5,146 nucleotides of DNA, from positions 1 to 5,146 of the forward strand of contig CAMLOU010000214.1 of the NCBI GenBank assembly GCA_946481735.1. Direction: 5' to 3'. Source of the DNA: an uncultured Cellvibrio sp. Lineage in GTDB: Bacteria; Pseudomonadota; Gammaproteobacteria; Pseudomonadales; Cellvibrionaceae. Shown here in pieces: positions 1-5,146 of this stretch (its first letter is position 1; each line of letters opens with the position of its first letter). The translations under genes and the position numbers were made by a program. The notes under the pieces were generated by a model that did not search any database, had not been told where the DNA came from, and saw only the letters and a list, made by a program, of their open reading frames with translations.

Positions 1-483
1 ATGGTCAATCAGGCATTGAACTTGCTTAATCTGGGCGGCACGGAGCGTGTGCTGGATCTGTTTTGCGGTATCGGCAATTTCACCCTGCCGCTGGCACAGC
101 GCAGTGCAGCGGTGTTTGGTGTTGAAGCGGTGGAGGCCATGGTGGTGCGCGGGCGCGAAAATGCGGCGCGCAATGGGTTACAGAACGTAACCTTTATGGC
201 GGCGGATTTGAGTAAATTAAGCGTCAATCAGTTACACCAGCGCTGCGGCAGGATCGACGCAATCCTGCTTGATCCGCCGCGCGATGGGGCGCGTGAAATT
301 GTTGCCAGCATTGGGCAACTTGCCGCCAAACGCATTGTCTACGTCAGTTGCAATCCGGCCACCCTGGCGCGTGATGCCAAGTTATTAGCGGCGAGCGGCT
401 ATCAGCTCGACAGCCTGGGCGTGCTGGATATGTTCCCTCACACCGCTCACGTGGAATCCATGGCGTTATTTGTGCGCCCTTAA
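1..483 (+). CDS. rlmD: 23S rRNA (uracil(1939)-C(5))-methyltransferase RlmD, 3' part (5' end outside window)
   Basis: This is the C-terminal catalytic domain of RlmD (RumA), which uses S-adenosylmethionine to methylate C5 of U1939 in 23S rRNA. In the 160 visible residues, the SAM-binding motif I is DLFCGIGNF (19-27), followed by the acidic ribose-binding GVE (40-42), the LLDPPR motif (89-94), and the catalytic [10 protein letters not shown] block (116-125) whose Cys117 corresponds to the E. coli nucleophile Cys389. Glu152 in the HVESM motif corresponds to the general base Glu424, so spacing is fully conserved and the enzyme should be active. The family is about 430-450 residues; M1 aligns with an internal methionine just before motif I, so the N-terminal TRAM domain and the 4Fe-4S cysteines lie upstream of the window and this is a window cut, not a truncated gene. 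The TAA stop is 21 bases before the relA ATG, suggesting co-transcription. Confidence in identity is high, from remembered E. coli RlmD. Confidence 0.95.
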   Translation: MVNQALNLLNLGGTERVLDLFCGIGNFTLPLAQRSAAVFGVEAVEAMVVRGRENAARNGLQNVTFMAADLSKLSVNQLHQRCGRIDAILLDPPRDGAREIVASIGQLAAKRIVYVSCNPATLARDAKLLAASGYQLDSLGVLDMFPHTAHVESMALFVRP

Positions 484-504
484 TTGGTCGTTAGTGGATT
501 TACT

Positions 505-2742
505 ATGGTTAAAGTCAGACAGGACCACCCCATTGCCGCTGATGGCAATGTCGACATCGATGCCTGGATCGAGCGGATCAACGGCATCGATTCCCAACCG
601 GAAGCCACCCGAAAAGAACTGCGTAAAGCCTGCGAGGTCAGCCTCGCCGCCGTGGATATTCACAGTGATTTCCAGCACAACTGGGGTGGTGATGCCAACT
701 CATTCCAGATTGGCCTGGAGATGGCGGAAATCCTCGCCGATCTGCAACTGGACCAGGACACGCTGGTCGCCGCTATCCTTTACCGTGCTGTACGCGAAAA
801 CAAGATTCCCCTGGTTGAGGTCCAGCAACAATTTGGCGATACCGTCGCCAAGTTGGTAAAAGGTGTGTTGCGTATGGCGGCGATCAGCTACCAGCGCAAC
901 GACAACGAAGAGCGCATCCTCGGTCGCCAATCCCAGGAACAGGCGGAAAATATCCGCAAGATGCTGGTCGCCATGGTGGACGATGTGCGCGTAGCCTTGA
1001 TCAAGCTGGCTGAACGCACCTGTGCCATTCGTTCTGTCAAAACGGCCAGTGTTGAACGTCGCCGCCAGGTTGCGCGGGAAGTAGCGGATGTCTACGCACC
1101 CCTCGCGCATCGCCTGGGGATCGGCCATATCAAGTGGGAATTGGAAGACCTGTCGTTCCGCTACCTGGAGCCGGACGAATACAAACGCATCGCCCGTTTA
1201 CTCGACGAGCGGCGCATGGCGCGGCAGGAATATATCGACAATATGCTGACGCTGCTGCGCTCGGAATTGCAGGCCGCCGGCATCGACGGCGAAGTCACCG
1301 GGCGTGCGAAACATATCTACAGCATCTGGCGCAAGATGAAGCGCAAGGGCATCGATTTTTCCCAGGTTTATGACATCCGCGCGGTACGCATCCTTGTACC
1401 TACGGTGCGCGATTGCTACACGGTGCTGGGTATTGTCCACAGCCTGTGGCGCAACATCCCCCACGAATTTGATGACTATATCGCCTCGCCCAAGGAGAAC
1501 GGTTACCGCTCGCTGCACACGGCGGTGATGGGGCCGGAAAACAAGGTGCTGGAGATCCAGATTCGCACCCACACCATGCACGAGGAATCCGAATACGGCG
1601 TATGCGCGCACTGGCGCTACAAAGGCACTGACAAGGAAAATGTGCAAGACAGCTATGAGCAAAAAATTTCCTGGTTACGTCAGGTGCTTGAATGGCATGA
1701 CGAACTGGGCGGCGAGCCACTGAAAGATGATTTGCGCAGTGTTAACCAGGACCGCATCTACGTCTTTACACCGGAAGGTCACGTCGTTGACCTGCCTAAA
1801 ACCGCCACGCCGCTGGATTTTGCCTACCGCATCCATACAGATGTGGGGCACCGCTGTCGCGGGGCCAAAGTCAACAACCGGATTGTGCCGCTCAACTACC
1901 ACTTGAATAACGCCGATCAGGTAGAAATCCTCACCGGCAAACGCGAGGCGCCCAGCCGCGATTGGTTATCGCCCGCGTTGGGTTATGTGAACACCGCGCG
2001 AGCGCGGGCCAAGGTGCAGCATTGGTTTAAGGTACAGGCGCGGGATCAGAATATCGCAGAAGGTCAGGCGCTGTTGGATCGGGAATTCAAGCGGCTGGCG
2101 TTGCTTGATCTGGACTTTGAGGAGCTGGCCCAGCGTCTGCATTTTGCCAGCCTCGACGATCTTTACGCGGCGGTCGGTGCGAGTGATGTTGGCGTGGGGC
2201 AGGTGCTCAACGCCGCGCAAAAACTCCTGGATCTGGCCAACCCGAAAGAGCCGGTGATTCCGTTTCGCGCCAAGTCATCCCACAAGAAAAAAGAATCGGA
2301 TTTTTATATTGAAGGTGTGGGTAACCTGCTGACCCAGATCGCCAATTGCTGTAACCCGGTGCCGGGCGATGCGATCACGGGTTATATCACCTTGGGCAAA
2401 GGCGTTTCCATCCATCGCCAGGATTGCAGCAATGTGTTGCAACTACAGGCTGACGAACCGCAACGTATCATCAAGGTGGAGTGGGGCTCCGCGCCGCAGA
2501 GTGCCTACTCGGTGGATATCATCATCGAAGCCTACGACCGCTATGGTTTGCTGCGCGATATTACCGCGCTGCTGGACAACGAACGGATTAATATCAGCGC
2601 ACTACAAACCTTATCGGACAAACGCAAGAATACGGTGGACATGTTGATCACCGCCGAGATTCGCAGCATTGATGAATTGAGCCGGATATTGACGCGCTTG
2701 AATCAATTACCCAACATCGCCTCGGCGCGCCGAAAGCATTAA
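505..2742 (+). CDS. relA: GTP pyrophosphokinase RelA, monofunctional (p)ppGpp synthetase
   Basis: RelA transfers pyrophosphate from ATP to GTP/GDP to make (p)ppGpp when uncharged tRNA enters the ribosome. The protein has 745 residues, close to E. coli RelA (744). The N-terminal HD domain is degenerate: where SpoT has HD..ED, Y93-R94 and R97-E98 occur, and the first metal histidine is replaced near I69, so hydrolase activity should be lost. The synthetase domain (about 240-370) carries E321-F-D-D324, the EXDD signature of monofunctional RelA (bifunctional enzymes have RXKD), then NGYRSLH (332-338). A TGS domain (about 416-478), a zinc-finger-like domain with C615, C616, H637 and C641 (E. coli C612, C613, H634, C638) and a C-terminal ACT domain (about 668-745) follow. 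I chose ATG 505, preceded by a modest AGTGGA ribosome site, because MVKVR matches pseudomonad RelA starts; an in-frame TTG at 484 abuts the rlmD stop and is unlikely. Confidence 0.97.
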   Translation: MVKVRQDHPIAADGNVDIDAWIERINGIDSQPEATRKELRKACEVSLAAVDIHSDFQHNWGGDANSFQIGLEMAEILADLQLDQDTLVAAILYRAVRENKIPLVEVQQQFGDTVAKLVKGVLRMAAISYQRNDNEERILGRQSQEQAENIRKMLVAMVDDVRVALIKLAERTCAIRSVKTASVERRRQVAREVADVYAPLAHRLGIGHIKWELEDLSFRYLEPDEYKRIARLLDERRMARQEYIDNMLTLLRSELQAAGIDGEVTGRAKHIYSIWRKMKRKGIDFSQVYDIRAVRILVPTVRDCYTVLGIVHSLWRNIPHEFDDYIASPKENGYRSLHTAVMGPENKVLEIQIRTHTMHEESEYGVCAHWRYKGTDKENVQDSYEQKISWLRQVLEWHDELGGEPLKDDLRSVNQDRIYVFTPEGHVVDLPKTATPLDFAYRIHTDVGHRCRGAKVNNRIVPLNYHLNNADQVEILTGKREAPSRDWLSPALGYVNTARARAKVQHWFKVQARDQNIAEGQALLDREFKRLALLDLDFEELAQRLHFASLDDLYAAVGASDVGVGQVLNAAQKLLDLANPKEPVIPFRAKSSHKKKESDFYIEGVGNLLTQIANCCNPVPGDAITGYITLGKGVSIHRQDCSNVLQLQADEPQRIIKVEWGSAPQSAYSVDIIIEAYDRYGLLRDITALLDNERINISALQTLSDKRKNTVDMLITAEIRSIDELSRILTRLNQLPNIASARRKH

Positions 2743-2760
2743 TTTTTTCGTGCCGGATAT

Positions 2761-2800
2761 GTAGGTCGAATTAGCGGCGCCAAGCGCCGCGTAATCCGAC
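2761..2800. repeat. REP-like element: GTAG head plus long imperfect hairpin
   Basis: GTAG at 2761-2764 is followed at once by an inverted repeat. Left arm 2765-2780 pairs with right arm 2784-2800 around a CAA loop: a perfect 7-bp GC-rich inner stem (2774-2780 with 2784-2790), a single bulged G at 2791, then nine further positions of which only A2769/C2796 does not pair. A GTAG tetranucleotide before an imperfect, bulged palindrome is the known layout of REP elements mobilised by RAYT (TnpA-REP) transposases. No T-tract follows, so it is not a standard intrinsic terminator for relA; in an mRNA it could stabilise or attenuate the relA-mazG transcript. Membership of a repeat family is inferred, since only one copy lies in the window. 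Confidence 0.65.
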
Positions 2801-2832
2801 ACCACACTCGTTCAACACTCAACCCATCATCC

Positions 2833-2837
2833 AAGGA
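2833..2837 (+). promoter_or_regulatory. Ribosome binding site of mazG
   Basis: AAGGA lies six bases before GTG 2844, a good Shine-Dalgarno match and spacing. It decides in favour of the GTG start over the next in-frame ATG at codon 15, which would cut into the conserved LRDP-GCPWD region. Confidence 0.75.
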
Positions 2838-2843
2838 ATCCGC

Positions 2844-3647
2844 GTGAACCCACCGCAATACACCGTTGATGATCTGTTATACCTCATGGCCCGACTGCGC
2901 GATCCCGACACCGGTTGCCCCTGGGACATCAAACAGGATTACGCCAGCATTGCCCCCTCTACCATTGAAGAAGCCTACGAAGTCGTGGACGCGATTGAGA
3001 AACAGGATTTTGCCCACCTGAACGAAGAACTGGGCGATCTGCTATTCCAGGTGATCTTCTATACCCAGATCGGCAAAGAAGAAGGCCGGTTTGATTTCGC
3101 CAGTGTGGTATCGGATCTGGTCGCCAAGCTGGTGCGCCGCCATCCCCACGTATTTCCCGACGGCACGCTGCACAGCAAGATCGATAATCGCCATACGCTG
3201 CCGGTGGATGTAAAAGCCCGTTGGGAAGCGATCAAACAACAGGAACGGGACGCCAAGGGTAAAACCGGTTTGCTGGACGATGTTCCGCTCAACCTGCCAT
3301 CCCTTACCCGCGCGACCAAACTGCAAAAACGGGCGGCGTCGGTGGGCTTCGATTGGGATGATATCCAGGGGCCGATTGCCAAGGTGCGCGAAGAACTTAT
3401 CGAAGTGGAAGAGGCGTTGGCGCAACAGGATAGCCAGGCGGTTGAAGAGGAGCTGGGGGATTTATTGTTCGCGGTAGTGAATATCACCCGCTATCTCAAG
3501 ATAGATGCCGAGGCCTCGTTACGCGCGGCCAATCGGAAATTTGAACAGCGCTTCCAGTATATGGAACAACATAGTGCTCGCCCTTTGGCTGAGTCTTCAA
3601 TGGATGAGATGAACCGTTTGTGGGATGAAGCCAAGAAAACCAACTGA
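2844..3647 (+). CDS. mazG: Nucleoside triphosphate pyrophosphohydrolase MazG
   Basis: MazG hydrolyses (d)NTPs to the monophosphate and pyrophosphate, a cytosolic house-cleaning activity; in E. coli it has also been tied to lowering ppGpp during starvation. The 267 residues (E. coli 263) hold two tandem MazG domains. The first has CPWD (25-28), the metal-binding E42-E43-x-x-E46 helix, E62-x-x-D65 within EELGDLLFQ, and RRHPHVF (98-104). The second has the linker KRAASVGFDW (162-171), E183-E184-x-x-E187, and E203-x-x-D206 within EEELGDLLFA. In E. coli the second domain carries the catalytic activity, and its acidic residues are intact here. The start is GTG with a well-placed AAGGA. The gene lies 101 bases after relA, in the order seen in pseudomonads, but without the mazEF pair found upstream in E. 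coli. No terminator separates it from relA, so read-through from relA is likely. Identification is secure. Confidence 0.96.
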   Translation: MNPPQYTVDDLLYLMARLRDPDTGCPWDIKQDYASIAPSTIEEAYEVVDAIEKQDFAHLNEELGDLLFQVIFYTQIGKEEGRFDFASVVSDLVAKLVRRHPHVFPDGTLHSKIDNRHTLPVDVKARWEAIKQQERDAKGKTGLLDDVPLNLPSLTRATKLQKRAASVGFDWDDIQGPIAKVREELIEVEEALAQQDSQAVEEELGDLLFAVVNITRYLKIDAEASLRAANRKFEQRFQYMEQHSARPLAESSMDEMNRLWDEAKKTN

Positions 3648-3768
3648 CATACTTGTATGGCCTAGCATAAGAAAAAACTGATTCATAACTTTTTGTCTAG
3701 TGTGACCTGCATCAAAACCGGCTATGCTCTGAACATGCTCGTCGCGATGAAAAATGCGCAAGGGGGTC

Positions 3769-3797
3769 GTAACAGTTGTTGCTTCCGTCCATAAAAT
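3769..3797 (+). promoter_or_regulatory. Possible sigma-70-type promoter of the HD-GYP gene
   Basis: GTAACA (3769-3774, four of six matches to TTGACA) is separated by 17 bases from TAAAAT (3792-3797, five of six matches to TATAAT). Transcription would begin near 3804, leaving a leader of roughly 17 bases that contains the ribosome site before TTG 3821. A competing candidate is CTGACA (3644-3649) with CATAAG (3666-3671) at 16 bases, overlapping the mazG stop. Both are weak by-eye matches, and neither excludes read-through from mazG. Confidence 0.3.
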
Positions 3798-3807
3798 AAA
3801 ATGCATT

Positions 3808-3815
3808 GAGAGAGG
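3808..3815 (+). promoter_or_regulatory. Ribosome binding site of the HD-GYP gene
   Basis: The purine run GAGAGAGG ends five bases before TTG 3821, which is the correct spacing for that codon. It overlaps the alternative in-frame TTG at 3806 and so argues against that start. There is no ATG in frame until 3908, inside the conserved LKIGMYV motif. Confidence 0.6.
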
Positions 3816-3820
3816 TTAGC

Positions 3821-5077
3821 TTGGATCGGCGTGAAGTACAGCCGGGACATGTGGACGCCAGCCGCCAAACGGTCAAGATCCACATCTCAGAGCTGAAAAT
3901 CGGTATGTATGTGTCCAAACTTGATCGGGATTGGCTGGAAACGCCGTTTCTGATGCAGGGATTTGTCGTAGAGAGTCTGGACGATATCGACACCGTTGCG
4001 GAATACTCCGAATACATCTGGGTTGATGCGGTACAAGAAACCTGGGTGCCGCCGGAAGAGCGGGCCATCCTCGGTCCCAAACCTAAAGCCAAAATCACCT
4101 ACATCAATAAAGTTTCGGCAGACCAGGAACGCGCTGCGGTGGTCAACGTTTACCGCGAGGCCCGCCGTCTCACCAAGACCCTGCTGGACGACGTGCGTCT
4201 GGGTGGTGTCATCAATACCGAACAAGCCAAGTCCACGGTAAAAGATTGTGTGCAAAGCGTGTTGCGCAATGCTGATGCCTTGCTGTGGATGTCGCGCATG
4301 CGCAGCGAAGATGAGTACACCTCGGAACACTGTCTGAATGTGTGCATTCTCGCTATCGCTTTTGGCCGCCATCTGGGCATGAGTGAACCGGAGCTGGAAA
4401 AACTTGGCTTGTGTGGTTTGCTGCATGACGTAGGAAAGATGCGCGTGCCCCATGAAATATTGAATAAACCGGGCGAGTTAACGCCTAAAGAATTCAACAT
4501 GATTAAAGCCCATACGGTGCATGGGCGCAATTTGTTGATGTCTTCCCCGGGTATTTTTCATGGCGCTGTTGATGTGGCTTACAGTCACCACGAACGCATT
4601 GATGGCACCGGTTATCCGCGCAAATTAAAAGCCTCCGGTATTTCGGATTTTGCGCGCATTATTGCCATTGTTGATGCCTATGATGCGATGACGGCGGATC
4701 GTTGTTATTCCCGCTCTATTCCCAGTACGGATGCGTTAAAAAATATCTTTAAGGATCGCGGTACGCATTTTGATGAGCGGCTGGCCCTGGAGTTTATGAA
4801 GTGTGTCGGCTTGTATCCGCCGGGTAGTCTGGTGGAGTTGGTTAACGGTAGTGTGGGTATTGTGTTGGAAACCAATCACCGTTATCGCCATTTGCCGCGG
4901 GTGATTGTGGTGCATGATCAGCATGGTAAGTTGGAGAAGGAGCAGGTGTTGAATCTTGCGGAGATAGAGCAGGGGAATCTGGATAAAAGTTTTTTGGTGA
5001 AGCGCGCGTTGCGCGATGGTAGTCATGATGTTTTTGTGCGGGATTATAAGGAGAAGGGGTTGGTGTTTAGGATGTGA
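3821..5077 (+). CDS. DUF3391/HD-GYP domain protein, predicted cyclic-di-GMP phosphodiesterase
   Basis: HD-GYP proteins hydrolyse cyclic-di-GMP with a bi- or tri-metal centre. From TTG 3821 the protein has 418 residues, usual for this architecture. The N-terminal part (about 18-150) is DUF3391-like, beginning VKIHISELKIGMYVSKLD, with no signal peptide or membrane segment, so a cytosolic enzyme is expected. The HD-GYP domain (about 155-330) keeps all expected residues: the DEYT...H element with H170, HDVGK (H202, D203, K206), H231, HHERIDGTGYP (H256, H257, GYP 264-266) and D285 in VDAYDAMT. It should therefore be catalytically active. A short C-terminal region (about 335-418) with YPPGSLVELVNG is typical of the subgroup. 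No receiver or sensor domain is fused, so the input is unknown. The start is uncertain: TTG 3806 (+5 residues) and GTG 3851 are alternatives. The last 75 codons are strikingly poor in C. No gene symbol can be assigned. Confidence 0.93.
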   Translation: MDRREVQPGHVDASRQTVKIHISELKIGMYVSKLDRDWLETPFLMQGFVVESLDDIDTVAEYSEYIWVDAVQETWVPPEERAILGPKPKAKITYINKVSADQERAAVVNVYREARRLTKTLLDDVRLGGVINTEQAKSTVKDCVQSVLRNADALLWMSRMRSEDEYTSEHCLNVCILAIAFGRHLGMSEPELEKLGLCGLLHDVGKMRVPHEILNKPGELTPKEFNMIKAHTVHGRNLLMSSPGIFHGAVDVAYSHHERIDGTGYPRKLKASGISDFARIIAIVDAYDAMTADRCYSRSIPSTDALKNIFKDRGTHFDERLALEFMKCVGLYPPGSLVELVNGSVGIVLETNHRYRHLPRVIVVHDQHGKLEKEQVLNLAEIEQGNLDKSFLVKRALRDGSHDVFVRDYKEKGLVFRM

Positions 5078-5146
5078 GGGTTTTAATTTGATAGAGAGGT
5101 GCTTCGTAGCTCGTTTGGCATTAGGCCTGTTCTTTTGAAAACGCAT

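Noticed and set aside
1..3. ATG at the first base as the start of a short 160-residue methyltransferase
   Set aside because: The methionine aligns with an internal one just before SAM motif I of full-length RlmD, so the window edge cuts the gene and this is not a short protein.
484..504. In-frame TTG at 484 as the relA start, adding seven residues
   Set aside because: It abuts the rlmD stop with no suitable ribosome site, and RelA relatives begin at the methionine encoded at 505.
1198..1662. Minus-strand reading frame of 154 codons inside relA
   Set aside because: It lies wholly opposite the conserved RelA synthetase region and has no family resemblance or ribosome site of note.
2722..2748. 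Palindrome TCGGCGCGCCGA followed by a run of six T as a relA terminator
   Set aside because: The palindrome could fold only to about a 4-bp stem, and the T-run begins nine bases beyond it, so it does not have intrinsic terminator geometry.
3648..3659. Inverted repeat CATAC-TT-GTATG after the mazG stop as a terminator
   Set aside because: The stem is five mostly A/T pairs with an impossible two-base loop and no following T-tract.
5099..5146. GTG-initiated reading frame open to the window end, preceded by GAGAGG
   Set aside because: The purine run touches the GTG with no spacing, and the 16 codons show no recognisable protein start; there is too little sequence to judge.
4736..5146. Minus-strand reading frame of 136 codons opposite the end of the HD-GYP gene
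   Set aside because: It is the antisense shadow of a well-conserved coding region; its length follows from the C-poor sense strand, and the translation has no recognisable domain.

Overview
The window reads as ordinary chromosomal DNA of a gammaproteobacterium, with four forward-strand genes packed closely: the 3' part of rlmD (23S rRNA m5U methyltransferase), complete relA (ppGpp synthetase), complete mazG (NTP pyrophosphohydrolase) and a complete HD-GYP gene (predicted cyclic-di-GMP phosphodiesterase). The order rlmD-relA-mazG is the one I know from Pseudomonas and its relatives. The RelA N-terminus (MVKVR...) and the DUF3391/HD-GYP architecture also fit the Pseudomonas/Cellvibrio side of the Gammaproteobacteria. 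The moderate GC content makes a Cellvibrio-like genome my best guess, but this is inference and not an identification.

Layout. Positions 1-483 are the last 160 codons of rlmD; the ATG at position 1 is an internal methionine and the N-terminal half lies outside the window. After 21 bases comes relA (505-2742). The 101-base relA-mazG gap contains a long imperfect hairpin (2765-2800) preceded directly by GTAG, which looks like a REP-type element. mazG (2844-3647) starts at GTG behind a good ribosome binding site. A 173-base gap (3648-3820) has no gene but may hold a promoter and weak regulatory-looking motifs. The HD-GYP gene (about 3821-5077) probably starts at TTG. The last 69 bases (5078-5146) hold no gene or terminator that I can support.

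How the genes relate. RlmD modifies the ribosome, RelA senses deacylated tRNA on stalled ribosomes and makes (p)ppGpp, MazG hydrolyses NTPs and in E. coli has been linked to ppGpp level, and the HD-GYP protein should degrade cyclic-di-GMP. The first three may be co-transcribed, since no intrinsic terminator is visible between them; the HD-GYP gene probably has its own promoter. The E. coli mazEF toxin-antitoxin pair, which lies between relA and mazG there, is absent here.

I found no evidence for a new multi-gene system. The items most worth a second look are the REP-like hairpin and the marked loss of cytosine towards the 3' end of the HD-GYP gene.
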